Shown: positions 46,048 through 55,390, counted from the first letter of the stretch. The stretch: 64,000 bases of DNA from Bradyrhizobium sp. CCGB01 (GCF_024199795.1 NZ_JANADK010000001.1:8184001-8248000); one strand, 5' to 3'. Translations and numbers: made by a program. Notes: generated by a model from the sequence alone, not told the origin.

Positions 46048-47259
46048 TCAGGCAAATTTGCGCGCGGCTTCACCAAAGCCGGCCGGCTCGGGCGAGAGCG
46101 GCGGGGCCGGATCGTAGACGGCAAAGTCGTTCTTGCCGTTTTTCTTGGCGGCATAGAGGGCGTGGTCGGCATGGGCGATGAGGCGGTCCGGAAACTGGCC
46201 GATGCCGCGGTCCCATTCGGCGACGCCGATCGAGATCGCGATCGGGATGTCCTTGGCGGTACAGGCCGCGGCATCCTGGCGGCAGACCTCGACTACGCGG
46301 CGGGCGATCGTGGCAGCCTCGCGCAGGGACGAGGACGGCAGCACGACGCAGAACTCGTCGCCGCCGGTGCGGGCCAGCATGTCGCCGGGCCGGAGGCGCG
46401 TCTGCGCCATCAGGGTGAAGTGCCGCAGGCACGCATCGCCCGCGGCATGACCATGGGTATCGTTGATGGCCTTGAAGCCGTCGAGATCGATCACCAGCAG
46501 CGAGAACGGCTCGCCGCTGCGCTCCGAACGGGCGCATTCCTCGGACAGGCGCTGCAACAGATGCCGCCGGTTGGCGACGCCGGTGAGATCGTCGAGCAGC
46601 GCGAGGTCGGCGACCTCGTTGCGCAGCCGATCCATCGCCATCAGCAGGAAGCCGAAATTGAGCGTCATCGACAGGAACAGCAGACCCAGCACCATGACGG
46701 CATGAGCCTGACCTCCGGCGCGCGCCGAGAAATCATGGCCGAGCAGATTGCCCAGCGTTCGGACCGCGAGGATCGCGATGATGGTGAGGATGACGATGGC
46801 GGACAGCCGCGCACCCGGGCTGACGCGGCCTTCCGGCGGCACCAGGAGCAGGCGCAGCGCCAGCACCAGCGGCAGGGCCTGACCGAACGTGTAGCTGAGC
46901 ATGCGCAGCTGCATGTGCTCGAAGCCGACCATGAAGAACACGACGCCCGCGAGGCTTAAGCCGCCCGTTGCGGCCATGGCGCGCCATGAGACCGGTCGGT
47001 CATAGAAGCGCTGAATGCCCATGGCGGCGAGGCAGCTCGCGGCAATGACGCCGGCAGCGCCAAGCAGAAGCGGCAGGGGAGAAGCGACGAACAGGCGGAC
47101 CAGCGCCGTCATCGCGCCGGCGGCACCGACGAACGCCGAGGCCATCCAGAACCGCGCGGCGGCAAATTTCGGGTAGGAGCGCGTCACATAGGCCCAGATC
47201 AGGCCAAGCGCCAGGAAGTTGACGACGAAGACCGTCCAGAGTGTCGGTACGTTCAGCAT
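46048..47259 (-). CDS. Membrane-bound GGDEF diguanylate cyclase
   Basis: A 403-residue protein. About six transmembrane helices fill residues 1-210, followed by a GGDEF domain (about 230-390). The catalytic loop is intact (RTGGDEFCVVL), and an RxxD inhibitory site (RPGD) lies exactly five residues upstream, so it should make cyclic di-GMP and be product-inhibited. The sensor part is of unknown specificity. The ATG at 47259 is used; a GTG at 47277 preceded by GGGGGG is a possible alternative. Confidence 0.92.
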   Translation of the reverse strand: MLNVPTLWTVFVVNFLALGLIWAYVTRSYPKFAAARFWMASAFVGAAGAMTALVRLFVASPLPLLLGAAGVIAASCLAAMGIQRFYDRPVSWRAMAATGGLSLAGVVFFMVGFEHMQLRMLSYTFGQALPLVLALRLLLVPPEGRVSPGARLSAIVILTIIAILAVRTLGNLLGHDFSARAGGQAHAVMVLGLLFLSMTLNFGFLLMAMDRLRNEVADLALLDDLTGVANRRHLLQRLSEECARSERSGEPFSLLVIDLDGFKAINDTHGHAAGDACLRHFTLMAQTRLRPGDMLARTGGDEFCVVLPSSSLREAATIARRVVEVCRQDAAACTAKDIPIAISIGVAEWDRGIGQFPDRLIAHADHALYAAKKNGKNDFAVYDPAPPLSPEPAGFGEAARKFA

Positions 47260-47675
47260 GGCGCGTGCGGCACGCACAGCGTCGCGCCCCCCGTCCCTGG
47301 CAGCCGTTCGTCCATGACCCTTCCCCGCGTTCTTGCGGAGAACAATGCGCGGTTTGCACTTAACGGAACCTCACCGCGATCTGCGAAAGCTCGCCCTTGG
47401 TTTTGGATTCATGAACGGCGCGCGGCGGTTATCGGGTCGTTAGGCATGTCGTCGCCGCTCCGCGCGGTCACGTCGATGCGCACCGCGATGCGGATTCGCG
47501 GGCAAAAAGCACCCGAAAATGCATCTGAGCTGTGGATAACGTGATGACACAGATGTGACAGCACGGGGCAGAGACCAGCGAATCTGCTGAGTTTGTCGTC
47601 GAGGATGTTGCGAGGCTGGCCCTCCGCCGAGCATCCCTCGTGTCGCGTTCCACCATTTAACCCTAAGAGGATACT
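47260..47675. other. Gene-free region upstream of the Lys-rich peptide
   Basis: No convincing gene. It holds the upstream region of the diguanylate cyclase gene and, at 47531-47539, a perfect DnaA box on the minus strand (TGTGGATAA). AGAGGA lies 5 bases before the peptide ATG. No clear promoter was identified. Confidence 0.4.
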
Positions 47676-47744
47676 ATGGCTAAGAAAGCGAAGAAGGCGG
47701 CGAAGAAGAAGGCGAAGAAGGCCAAGAAGGCGAAGAAGAAGTAA
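47676..47744 (+). CDS. 22-residue Lys/Ala peptide (histone H1-like)
   Basis: ATG at 47676 to TAA at 47744 encodes 22 residues made only of Met, Ala and Lys, in AKK/AAKKK units. AGAGGA precedes the ATG by 5 bases, and a canonical rho-independent terminator follows 75 bases after the stop, so it looks like a discrete short gene. The composition matches the Lys/Ala tails of bacterial histone H1-like proteins, suggesting nucleic acid binding. A decayed tail of a longer gene is possible, but the upstream frame is interrupted. Confidence 0.6.
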   Translation: MAKKAKKAAKKKAKKAKKAKKK

Positions 47745-47762
47745 CGAGGCTTCTTTTTCTTT

Positions 47763-47791
47763 GCCCGGGTGGAGCCTCGCTCCGCCCGGGC
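47763..47791. repeat. GC-rich hairpin after the Lys-rich peptide gene
   Basis: GCCCGGGTGGAGC pairs with GCTCCGCCCGGGC (one wobble) around a CTC loop. No U-tract follows. It sits between the peptide stop and the canonical terminator and could stabilise the mRNA 3' end. Confidence 0.45.
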
Positions 47792-47818
47792 GTCGGATAA
47801 GGCTGAGAGTTGAAGATG

Positions 47819-47842
47819 GCGGGCGCGAAGCCCGCTTTTTTA
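47819..47842 (+). terminator. Rho-independent terminator of the Lys-rich peptide transcript
   Basis: Stem GCGGGC/GCCCGC with a GCGAA loop, then six T residues. It lies on the plus strand 75 bases after the 22-codon gene and has no other upstream gene on that strand for more than 2 kb. Confidence 0.85.
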
Positions 47843-47855
47843 TTGGCTTGCTGCG

Positions 47856-47895
47856 CTCTCTCACTCCCTCGCCCCGCTCTTCGCGGGGAGAGGTC
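47856..47895. repeat. GC-rich palindromic repeat, copy 2
   Basis: CTCTCTCACTCCCTCGCCCC then a loop and GCGGGGAGAGGTC. Nearly the same sequence as 8251-8288; related to 58264-58408. Confidence 0.7.
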
Positions 47896-47904
47896 AAACG
47901 AAAG

Positions 47905-48516
47905 CTACCTTTCCGCGAACGCCAGCTTGGCGCCGAGTGCCGCGAACCCCGCGGCAAAGCTCCGGCGCAGCCAGGCCATGACACGCGGGCGGGAGATGAC
48001 GCGCTCACGCACCGAGGCGGCGCAGAGGCCGTAGACGACGAACACGGCAAAGGTCATCGCCATGAACGCGCCGCTCAATTCCAGCATCCGCGCCAGCACA
48101 TGGGCCTCGTCCACCGCGATGAACTGCGGCAGGAAGGCGAGGAAGAAGATCGACAGTTTTGGATTGAGGATGTTGATCAGGAAGCCGGTGACGATGACGT
48201 GGCGGCTCGACCGCTCCTTGATCTCGCCGTCGACCGCCAGCGCACCTCGCTCGCGCAGGGCCTGCCAGGACATGTAGAGCAGATAGGCGACGCCGCCCCA
48301 TTTCAGCGCGGCAAAGGCGAGCGCGCTGGTGTGCAGCACCGCGGCAAGCCCGAGCATCGCCGCGATCATGTGCGGCACGATCCCGAGCGTGCAGCCGAAG
48401 GCGGCAGCGATGCTCGCGCGCGAGCCGCGGGTCAGCGCCGCAGCCAGCGTGTAGAGCACGCCGGTGCCGGGCGAGGCGACGACGATGAGCGAGGTGAGCA
48501 GGAAGGACAAGGTCAT
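47905..48516 (-). CDS. LysE/RhtB-family amino acid exporter
   Basis: A 203-residue inner membrane exporter with about six hydrophobic helices. The family motif SPGTGVLYTLAAALTRGSRA lies near the N-terminus, and FLINILNPKLSIFFLAFLPQ marks the conserved middle. LysE-type proteins export amino acids or homoserine lactones. A second family member is encoded at 60904-61521. Confidence 0.9.
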   Translation of the reverse strand: MTLSFLLTSLIVVASPGTGVLYTLAAALTRGSRASIAAAFGCTLGIVPHMIAAMLGLAAVLHTSALAFAALKWGGVAYLLYMSWQALRERGALAVDGEIKERSSRHVIVTGFLINILNPKLSIFFLAFLPQFIAVDEAHVLARMLELSGAFMAMTFAVFVVYGLCAASVRERVISRPRVMAWLRRSFAAGFAALGAKLAFAER

Positions 48517-48571
48517 GGCCAGACCTTATCACCGTGCCTCGGGCCACGAAAGCGAGCTCCCGGATCGGCCG

Positions 48572-48946
48572 TCAGGACAGCTGCGCGAGCTCGGCCTCGC
48601 GGAGCACGTCGAGCGGCGCCCATGGCTTGGCCCAGAATTTTGCGCCGTCGGGCAAGGGCTGCGCCAGGGGGCGGCCGGAGGTGACGACGACGTCGAGCTT
48701 TGGATTGCGGTCCTTGGCGACGTGCGCGAGCTCGACCCCGTTCATGCGGCCGGCAAGCTGGACGTCCGTCAGCATCAGACAGAGCGCGCTGGCGTTGTTG
48801 TCGAGCACCCGCTCGGCAGCCTCGGCGCTTTCGCACTGGATGACGTGGTAGCCGCTTTCTTCGAGCAGAAGGCTGAGCATCTCCCGCTGCATGACGTCGT
48901 CCTCAACGATGAGCGCTGTCGCGCGAAACGGTTGTGCTTGACCCAT
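48572..48946 (-). CDS. Stand-alone response regulator receiver
   Basis: A 124-residue single receiver domain: acidic pair in LIVEDDV, phospho-acceptor Asp in LMLTDVQLAGRMNG, VVTSG and the conserved Lys in FWAKPW. The ATG at 48946 has GGAG upstream. With no output domain it probably relays signals to a partner kinase or phosphotransferase. No kinase gene is adjacent. Confidence 0.88.
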   Translation of the reverse strand: MGQAQPFRATALIVEDDVMQREMLSLLLEESGYHVIQCESAEAAERVLDNNASALCLMLTDVQLAGRMNGVELAHVAKDRNPKLDVVVTSGRPLAQPLPDGAKFWAKPWAPLDVLREAELAQLS

Positions 48947-49068
48947 CGGCGGCTCCCTATGCTCGTTTTGCGTAATGCAAGTTAAGGAGCCAAATCGGCT
49001 GTGGTTCAGTTCCATTCTGAAAAAAAGTAAATCATAGTTCCACACCAGAGGCTTGACGGAGGAACAGC

Positions 49069-49899
49069 ATGACTGCGATTCGCGGCGCCGCCGCCATCAC
49101 CGGAGCGGCGAGCGGCATCGGCCGCGCGCTGGCAATCGAGCTCGGCAACCGCGGCTGCGATCTTGCGCTCGCCGATCGCGACGAGGCCGGATTGAAGACG
49201 CTCGCCGCCGAGATCGGAGCCGGACGCAAGGTCAGCGTGCACCGCGTCGACGTCGGCGAGCCCGGCGACATCGCGGAGTTCGCCCGTGATGCGATCGCGG
49301 CGCATCCCGGCCTCGGCATCGTCATCAACAATGCCGGCGTGGCGCTGATGGGGACGTTCGAGGAGATCGACCAGGCGCAGATGGCGTGGCTGTTCGACAT
49401 CAATTTCTGGGGCGTGGTGCACGGAACGCGCGCCTTCCTGCCGCATCTGAAGACGAGGAGCGAGGCGCACATCGTCAACCTCTCCTCGATCTTCGGCATC
49501 ATCGCGCCGCCCGGACAGTCGGCCTATGCGGCGGCCAAATTCGCGGTGCGCGGCTTTTCCGAGAGCGTGCGCCACGAGCTTGCGGTCGCGGGCAGCCCCG
49601 TGAAACTGTCGGTGGTGCATCCCGGCGGCGTCGCCACCGCCATCGCGCGCAATTCGCGCACCGGGGCCGGCGTCACCGACAATGCGCGACGGGCGCAATC
49701 GATCGAGCGGTTCGAGAATGCGGCAAAGACCACGCCGAAGGACGCCGCGCTGCGCATCGTCAGGGGCATCGAGAAGAACGAGCCCCGCATCCTGATCGGC
49801 AACGACGCCCGCTTCATGGACCTCTTGCAGCGCTTCCGCCCCGGAACGTACTGGGCGCCGTTGCAGCGCAAGCTGGAGAAGATGGCGAAGGGGAAGTGA
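49069..49899 (+). CDS. Short-chain dehydrogenase/reductase
   Basis: A 276-residue SDR. NAD(P)-binding GxxxGxG in ITGAASGIGRA, NNAGVAL, catalytic Ser in IVNLSSIFG and YxxxK in AYAAAKFAVRG. GGAGGA precedes the ATG. The substrate is unknown. It is divergent from the lone receiver gene. Confidence 0.92.
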   Translation: MTAIRGAAAITGAASGIGRALAIELGNRGCDLALADRDEAGLKTLAAEIGAGRKVSVHRVDVGEPGDIAEFARDAIAAHPGLGIVINNAGVALMGTFEEIDQAQMAWLFDINFWGVVHGTRAFLPHLKTRSEAHIVNLSSIFGIIAPPGQSAYAAAKFAVRGFSESVRHELAVAGSPVKLSVVHPGGVATAIARNSRTGAGVTDNARRAQSIERFENAAKTTPKDAALRIVRGIEKNEPRILIGNDARFMDLLQRFRPGTYWAPLQRKLEKMAKGK

Positions 49900-49934
49900 G
49901 GTGGGTGCGCGCTAGCCTCACCACGCATCGCGCT

Positions 49935-50034
49935 GTCATTCCCCGCGAAAGCGGGGAATCCAGTACGCCGCAGCCTCTCGGCTCAATCACTGCCGTCTCT
50001 GGAATACTGGATCACCCGCTTTCGCGGGTGATGA
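49935..50034. repeat. Paired intergenic palindromic repeat
   Basis: GTCATTCCCCGCGAAAGCGG with AATCCAGTA (49935-49965) faces TACTGGATCACCCGC with TTTCGCGGGTGATGAC (50005-50034). Each unit is itself palindromic, and the two face each other. Between the SDR gene and the convergent lytic transglycosylase gene, it may also act as a bidirectional stop. It is typical of Bradyrhizobium intergenic elements, by memory. Confidence 0.7.
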
Positions 50035-50048
50035 CACCGAGTATTTAG

Positions 50049-50855
50049 TCACTGCCCCGCCAGCCGATCCGCGAAATACCCGATCGTCTTCCGGTAAACC
50101 ACCGCCCTGTTCCACTCCCGCATCGCCTCGAAATTGGCGGTGCCTTCGCCGTAGGGCTGGCCCATCTTGAAGCCGCTGGTGTGGAGCAGGTTCGCGGTCG
50201 AGGCGAGCACGTCGGGCACGCTGTGACGCAGGTCGACATGGCCGTCGCCGTCGAAGTCGACGCCGTATTTGATGTAGGACGACGGCAGGAACTGGGTCTG
50301 GCCGATCTCGCCGGCATAGGCGCCGATGAGGTCGCGCAGCGGCAGGTCGCCGCGCTGCACGATCTTGAGCGCGGCGAGCAACTCGCCCTGGAACAGATCG
50401 GTGCGGCGGCAATCATGCGCGAGCGTGGCGAGCGTGCGGATCACCGGCAGCTTGCCGATGTCGCCCTTGCCGAAATCGCTCTCCAGCCCCCAGATCGCGA
50501 CCAGGATATAGCGGGGCACGCCGAACTGCTGCTCGATGCGCGACAACAGCGCGGCGTGACGCTGGAGCAGCGCGCGGCCGCCATTGATGCGGCCCGGGCC
50601 CACGCGGGTCGAGACATACTGCTCAAAGCTCTTGTTGAAGGTGTAGCGCTGGCGGCGGTCGAAGGCGAGCACCGCGCCGTCCTGGGTGATGCCGCTGAAG
50701 GCCGCGCTGGTCACGCCCGCCGAGACGCCGGCGCCTTGCGCCTCCGCGGTCATGCTGGCGACAAAGCTGTTGAAGTCGCCGCCGCAGCGCGCGGCCTCGG
50801 CCGAACCACCGGCGAGACAAATGATGACGGCGGCGGCCAAGGCGTGTCTCAGCAT
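50049..50855 (-). CDS. Lytic murein transglycosylase (MltB family)
   Basis: A 268-residue periplasmic enzyme with a signal peptide (MLRHALAAAVIICLAGGSAE ending near AEA). The catalytic Glu lies in AIWGLESDFGK, and LIGAYAGEIGQTQFLPSSY is the second family motif. It cleaves peptidoglycan to 1,6-anhydromuropeptides. The ATG at 50855 has AAAGGAT upstream. It lacks a lipobox Cys, so it is probably soluble. Confidence 0.92.
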   Translation of the reverse strand: MLRHALAAAVIICLAGGSAEAARCGGDFNSFVASMTAEAQGAGVSAGVTSAAFSGITQDGAVLAFDRRQRYTFNKSFEQYVSTRVGPGRINGGRALLQRHAALLSRIEQQFGVPRYILVAIWGLESDFGKGDIGKLPVIRTLATLAHDCRRTDLFQGELLAALKIVQRGDLPLRDLIGAYAGEIGQTQFLPSSYIKYGVDFDGDGHVDLRHSVPDVLASTANLLHTSGFKMGQPYGEGTANFEAMREWNRAVVYRKTIGYFADRLAGQ

Positions 50856-51002
50856 GCGGGGAAATCCTTTGAAAATGCGAGCGAAGCAGCGCGCGATCAT
50901 GCCCGGGAACCGGATTCGCGTCAAAGCGGCAAAACCTCGCCAGAACCGATCCCGCCATGGCCGCGACTAAGGAGCAGCGCTCCCCGTCACCAACAGATCG
51001 AG

Positions 51003-51941
51003 ATGGCCATGCCCCTTCCGTACCGGATGCTTGCTGTCCTCGCCTTGCTCTCGCTTCAGACCGTCACCGCCGCCGCGCAGACGCGCGATGTCGCCGGCTC
51101 CCGCGACTATCCCGGCATCGGCCGCTTCGCGGGCAGCGTCATCACCGGCTACGTGACCAAGGACTTTGACGCGGCGCGGATGCAGGCGGCGCCCTTCAAG
51201 GACGGTCAGCCGACCGATGCGCGGCGGCTCGAGGGCCGCGTGTTCCGTATCGCCTATCGCACCAATCCCGGCCCGTCGATCGTGGAGGTGTCGCGCAATT
51301 TCGAGACGCAACTTGCGAAAGCCGGCTTCGAGACATTGCTGGCCTGCGACACCGACGCCTGCGGCGCCATTCCCTTCACGGAAAGCATCGACACGCTGCC
51401 GGTGCCGCAGATGTGGGTCGACGGCTTCAACTACCGCTATTTTGCCGGCCGCAAGATCGAGGGCGGGCGCGAGACTTATGCCAGCGTCATCATCAGCCAG
51501 AACAACCAGGACATCTACGCGCAGGTCACGATCGCCGAGCTCGGCGCCATCGCAAACAAGATGGTCGACGCGGCTGCGATGGCCAAGGGCCTGGGCGAGA
51601 CCGGCCACATCGCGCTCTACGGCATCTATTTCGACACCGACAAGGCCGTGCTCAAAGCGGAAAGCCGCCCGACGCTGGAGCAGATCGCAAAGCTGCTGAC
51701 GAGCCAGCCGCAGCTCAACGTCATCATCGTCGGCCACACCGACAGCCAGGGCGCCTACGAATACAATCTCGATCTCTCGAAGCGCCGCGCCGAAGCGGTC
51801 GCAGCCGAGCTCGTGAAGAGCTTTCGCATCGCGCAGACGCGGCTGCGCACCGCCGGCGTCGGATTGCTTGCCCCGGTCGGCTCGAATGCTACCGACGGAG
51901 GCCGCGCGCTGAACCGGCGCGTGGAACTGGTGGCGCCGTAG
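51003..51941 (+). CDS. OmpA-family cell-envelope protein (DUF4892-like N-terminus)
   Basis: A 312-residue exported protein with a signal peptide (MLAVLALLSLQTVTAAAQ). Residues 35-190 are an uncharacterised domain starting DYPGIGRFAGSVITGY, similar to DUF4892. Residues 200-312 are an OmpA-like peptidoglycan-binding domain (IYFDTDKAVLKAESRPTLEQ, then VGHTDSQGAYEYNLDLSKRR and ALNRRVELV). It should sit in the periplasm or outer membrane, bound to the wall. Starts at 51003, 51009 or 51027 are all possible; none has a strong ribosome binding site. Confidence 0.87.
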   Translation: MAMPLPYRMLAVLALLSLQTVTAAAQTRDVAGSRDYPGIGRFAGSVITGYVTKDFDAARMQAAPFKDGQPTDARRLEGRVFRIAYRTNPGPSIVEVSRNFETQLAKAGFETLLACDTDACGAIPFTESIDTLPVPQMWVDGFNYRYFAGRKIEGGRETYASVIISQNNQDIYAQVTIAELGAIANKMVDAAAMAKGLGETGHIALYGIYFDTDKAVLKAESRPTLEQIAKLLTSQPQLNVIIVGHTDSQGAYEYNLDLSKRRAEAVAAELVKSFRIAQTRLRTAGVGLLAPVGSNATDGGRALNRRVELVAP

Positions 51942-52260
51942 CCCGCGCGCACCCTGGAACTCGCGCAGCCCACGCGCACGCATTGAGATGTACGACGCAA
52001 AGCGGAACTCGTTTACGTGCAGTGAATGAGACCCTCTGCGCGTCCTTTGGAAAAGATGCAGGTCTACGCGCTTCGATACATCGCGCACGACCTCTCGCTG
52101 CGTTGCGAGAACCGCGAAGGTAAACGAAGTGTTTTGGCAAACAAATCATCTGCGGTGAAAACGCGTTGAAGCAACGCGCGCGATCGACGCATATCTGACG
52201 CGTATGCTGCGACATCACCGCGCCAACGATTTGCCTTGCCATCGCACAGCGCGAGTTATA

Positions 52261-52350
52261 GTCTTCTATTCTAGGTTGTCGCCCTGCCAGCCCCGGGCGA
52301 CACTGAAGACCCCAAAATAAACGGCGGGCTTCGCGGCCCGCCGTTTATTG
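52261..52350 (+). ncRNA. Candidate small structured RNA
   Basis: GTCTTC (52261-52266) pairs with GAAGAC (52305-52310), and inside it TGTCGCCC (52277-52284) pairs with GGGCGACA (52295-52302) around a TGCCAGCCCC loop. A strong terminator hairpin follows directly at 52317-52349. A weak promoter-like TTATAG lies at 52256-52261. This nested structure ending in a terminator, with no open frame, fits a small RNA. No known family was recognised. Confidence 0.42.
52317..52349. terminator. Strong GC stem terminator
   Basis: AAACGGCGGGC/GCCCGCCGTTT with a TTCGCG loop, flanked by A and T patches (ATAA before, ATT after), so it could act in both directions. A near twin lies at 52778-52808. Confidence 0.75.
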
Positions 52351-52507
52351 AAGCAAGGGGCGCAGCGGTCGCCTAGCGACGCTCCCCGCAGACAATCGCG
52401 ATCAAAGCGGCCCCATTGCTGGTGAGACCGGCCCTCCGGCTCGACGCCGATGTCGACAAGCCGCCGAAGTCATTTGACTGCGGCCCCCTGATCGACGACA
52501 AGCCGCC

Positions 52508-52744
52508 ATGGCCAAAAAACCCGGAACCAATCCCAAAGGCGAATTCGCCTTCTTCAACGTCTTCTATGAAGACGATTCCCAACGCTCCAACCGCCGCGTT
52601 CCCTCCGAACTGCTCGGCGGCCTCGACGGCGACGAACCCGCGCGCGGCTTCATCATGGAGCAGGACCGCGAGATCGCCGAAAAGTCCGGCCGCCCGGCGC
52701 TCGAGATCAAGCGGATCGAGCGGGTCGGGGTGAAGAAGAAGTAG
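52508..52744 (+). CDS. Small conserved-type hypothetical protein, 78 residues
   Basis: A charged, soluble protein starting MAKKPGTNPKGEFAFFNVFY and ending IERVGVKKK, with an acidic middle. Coding composition is good. It has no strong ribosome binding site. It sits between two very similar terminator hairpins. Function unknown. Confidence 0.6.
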   Translation: MAKKPGTNPKGEFAFFNVFYEDDSQRSNRRVPSELLGGLDGDEPARGFIMEQDREIAEKSGRPALEIKRIERVGVKKK

Positions 52745-52777
52745 GCGCCTGCGAGAGGCGCAAAATATCAGCACAAA

Positions 52778-52808
52778 GAAAACGGCGGGCTTTCGGCCCG
52801 CCGTTTTC
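52778..52808. terminator. Bidirectional terminator between the small ORF and rpoD
   Basis: A 13-base-pair stem GAAAACGGCGGGC/GCCCGCCGTTTTC with a TTTCG loop, GTTTTG after it on the plus strand and TTTGTGC on the minus strand. It can end the small plus-strand gene and the minus-strand rpoD transcript. It shares its core with 52317-52349. Confidence 0.85.
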
Positions 52809-52818
52809 GTTTTGATGG

Positions 52819-52841
52819 ATGCCCGGGTCAGGCCCGGGCAT
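52819..52841. repeat. Short GC-rich palindrome
   Basis: TGCCCGGG/CCCGGGCA with a short loop, between the bidirectional terminator and the rpoD stop codon. It is a REP-like unit of a type common in these genomes, by memory. Confidence 0.55.
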
Positions 52842-52852
52842 GACGATCCGAA

Positions 52853-55015
52853 TTAGTTATCCAAGAAGCTCCGCAGCTTCCTCGACCGCGACGGATGCTT
52901 CAGCTTGCGCAGCGCCTTCGCTTCGATCTGGCGAATACGTTCGCGCGTCACGCTGAACTGCTGGCCGACTTCCTCCAGCGTGTGGTCGGTGTTCATGCCG
53001 ATGCCGAAGCGCATGCGCAGCACGCGTTCTTCGCGCGGGGTGAGCGAGGCGAGCACGCGCGTGGTGGTTTCGCGCAGGTTCGACTGGATCGCGGCGTCGA
53101 TCGGGAGGATCGCGTTCTTGTCCTCGATGAAATCGCCGAGGTGTGAATCCTCTTCGTCACCGACGGGTGTTTCGAGCGACAAGGGCTCCTTGGCGATCTT
53201 GAGGACCTTGCGGACCTTCTCCAAGGGCATGCCGAGCTTCTCGGCGAGCTCTTCCGGGGTCGGCTCGCGGCCGATCTCGTTGAGCATCTGGCGCGAGGTG
53301 CGCACGATCTTGTTGATCGTCTCGATCATGTGCACGGGAATGCGGATGGTGCGCGCCTGGTCGGCGATCGAGCGGGTGATCGCCTGCCGGATCCACCACG
53401 TGGCGTAGGTCGAGAACTTGTAGCCGCGGCGGTACTCGAACTTGTCGACCGCCTTCATCAGGCCGATGTTGCCTTCCTGGATCAGGTCGAGGAACTGCAG
53501 GCCGCGGTTGGTGTACTTCTTCGCAATCGAGATCACGAGACGGAGGTTGGCTTCCACCATCTCCTTCTTGGCCTGGCGTGCCTCGCGCTCGCCCTTCTGC
53601 ACGGAGTGCACGATCTTGCGGAACTCGACGATCTCGAGGCCGGTCAGCGCGGCGAGCTGGTGCACCTCGTGACGGAGGTCCTTGATGCGGTCCTTCTCGA
53701 TATGGACGAAATTCTTCCAGCCCTTGGCCGAGAGCTTCGAGACGCGGTTGAGCCAACGCGGATCGAGCTCCGAGCCGGTGTAGTTGCGCAGGAAATCCTC
53801 GCGCGCGACGCCGTGGCTGTCGGCAAGGCGCATCAGGCGGCCCTCGTGCGAGACGAGGCGCTTGTTGATGTCGTAGAGCTGCTCGACGAGTGAATCGATA
53901 CGCGCCTGGTTCAGGCGCAGCGACTTCACCTCGACGATGATCTCGTCCTTGAGCTTGCGGTACTTGCGCTCCTGGTGCGGCGACAGCGAGGGCCCGTGCG
54001 AGGTGCTCTCGAGCTGGTTCTGGATGTCCTGCTCTTGAAGCTTGCGCAGCTTCTTGTAGCTGTCGGCGATCTTGTCGAAGATCTCGACGACCTTCGGCTT
54101 GAGCTCGGCCTCGATGGCCGCGAGCGACATCTGGTTCTCGAACTCGTCGTCCTCGTCCATGTCGGCTTCGGCGGCGGCTTCGCCCGGATCCTTCTCCTCA
54201 CCGGCCTGGCCGCCCGGGGCGGGCTGCGCGGCGCGGAACGGGGTCGGCGACGGCGGAGCAGCGGGCGGCGCGACATGCGCGGGCGCAGCCCCGTTCACCG
54301 CAGCGGCTTCACCGCCTTCGGCTGATGCTTCGCCGTTCTCGCCGGTGGGACCGCCGATCATGGCGGTGTTCATGCCGCCTTTGGCGTCGGGGCCGGCATA
54401 GGTCGCTTCGAGATCGATGATGTCGCGAAGGAAGATCTTGCCTTCGTTGAGCTCGTCGCGCCAGATGATGATGGCCTGGAAGGTCAGCGGGCTTTCGCAG
54501 AGCCCTGCGATCATCGCCTCGCGGCCGGCCTCGATGCGCTTGGCGATCGCGATTTCGCCTTCGCGGGACAGCAGCTCGACCGTGCCCATCTCGCGCAGAT
54601 ACATGCGCACGGGGTCGTCGGTGCGCTCGCCCGGCTCGCTCTTCTTGACCTCGGTGACGGCCTTCTGCGTGACCTCGACGAGCTCGTTGTCGGTCTCGTC
54701 CTCGCCGCCCTCGTCCTTGTCCTCCTCGCCTTCGCTATCGTCGGCTTCGGTGACGTTGATGCCCATGTCCGAGAGCATGGACATGATGTCCTCGATCTGC
54801 TCGGGCGAGGTCTGGTCGGACGGCAAAACTTCGTTGAGCTGATCGAAGGTCACGAAGCCGCGCTTCTTGGCCTGCTTGATCATCTTCTTGACTGCCGCGT
54901 CGGACAGATCGAGCAAGGGCGACGGCGCGTCCTGGGAGTCCTTCTCCGGCGCGTCCGCTGCCTTGTCGTCTTTTTCCTTGTCCTTCGCCTGCAGCGTCTT
55001 TGCCTTGGTGGCCAT
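52853..55015 (-). CDS. rpoD: Primary sigma factor RpoD
   Basis: A 720-residue housekeeping sigma-70. It carries region 1.1 after a Lys-rich start, a long acidic insert (about 95-110) and an Ala/Pro-rich non-conserved region (about 205-290). Then come region 2 ([20 protein letters not shown], then [16 protein letters not shown]) and region 4 ending [11 protein letters not shown]. The ATG at 55015 has AGGAGC upstream. The order dnaG-rpoD is the usual macromolecular-synthesis arrangement. Function is certain from these regions. Confidence 0.98.
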   Translation of the reverse strand: MATKAKTLQAKDKEKDDKAADAPEKDSQDAPSPLLDLSDAAVKKMIKQAKKRGFVTFDQLNEVLPSDQTSPEQIEDIMSMLSDMGINVTEADDSEGEEDKDEGGEDETDNELVEVTQKAVTEVKKSEPGERTDDPVRMYLREMGTVELLSREGEIAIAKRIEAGREAMIAGLCESPLTFQAIIIWRDELNEGKIFLRDIIDLEATYAGPDAKGGMNTAMIGGPTGENGEASAEGGEAAAVNGAAPAHVAPPAAPPSPTPFRAAQPAPGGQAGEEKDPGEAAAEADMDEDDEFENQMSLAAIEAELKPKVVEIFDKIADSYKKLRKLQEQDIQNQLESTSHGPSLSPHQERKYRKLKDEIIVEVKSLRLNQARIDSLVEQLYDINKRLVSHEGRLMRLADSHGVAREDFLRNYTGSELDPRWLNRVSKLSAKGWKNFVHIEKDRIKDLRHEVHQLAALTGLEIVEFRKIVHSVQKGEREARQAKKEMVEANLRLVISIAKKYTNRGLQFLDLIQEGNIGLMKAVDKFEYRRGYKFSTYATWWIRQAITRSIADQARTIRIPVHMIETINKIVRTSRQMLNEIGREPTPEELAEKLGMPLEKVRKVLKIAKEPLSLETPVGDEEDSHLGDFIEDKNAILPIDAAIQSNLRETTTRVLASLTPREERVLRMRFGIGMNTDHTLEEVGQQFSVTRERIRQIEAKALRKLKHPSRSRKLRSFLDN

Positions 55016-55390
55016 CCATTGCTCCTAAACGCGCTTCATGCAGACAGCTCGCCCCGCCTGCGTGAAATCACTTGAACCTGTTGTTCGACGCTCTCGCTTC
55101 GTCAGATCTCGACACGGAAAGGGCGGCGCGCCTATCTCTCGCCACCCCGACCCTTCTCTCGCCGGATTTGCCTAACGCTTCGTGAGCCTCTTTGTCGCAG
55201 CGGATGCAGGTGTAGTGCCAACAGCGATTGCGCGGATTCATTCCTGACGCGTCTGTTCTGCCTGCGGCCGCCTGGTGGCCAAAGTGCTACAAGACCGTTA
55301 AGCCTCGATTAACCCTGTTTTTGCCGCCAAACCTTGGATTTGGCGAGTCTTTTAGCGGTTCCGGCCCCGACCGTCCGCATGATTCTTTCA
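55016..55390. other. 375-base dnaG-rpoD intergenic region
   Basis: No gene. It probably carries the rpoD promoter on the minus strand. A perfect inverted repeat CGCCAAA (55325-55331)/TTTGGCG (55339-55345) is not followed by a U-tract on the minus strand, so it may be a regulatory site. Confidence 0.45.

Larger units (their letters stand above)
51942..52507. other. 566-base non-coding region with a structured RNA candidate
   Basis: No convincing coding frame. The right part (52261-52350) holds nested stems and a strong terminator and is listed separately. The rest shows palindromic CGCGTTGAAGCAACGCGCG and mixed AT-rich patches, with nothing else I can assign. Confidence 0.45.

Noticed and set aside
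47531..47539. Perfect DnaA box
   Set aside because: A single box without a cluster, AT-rich unwinding region or replication genes beside it does not mark an origin.
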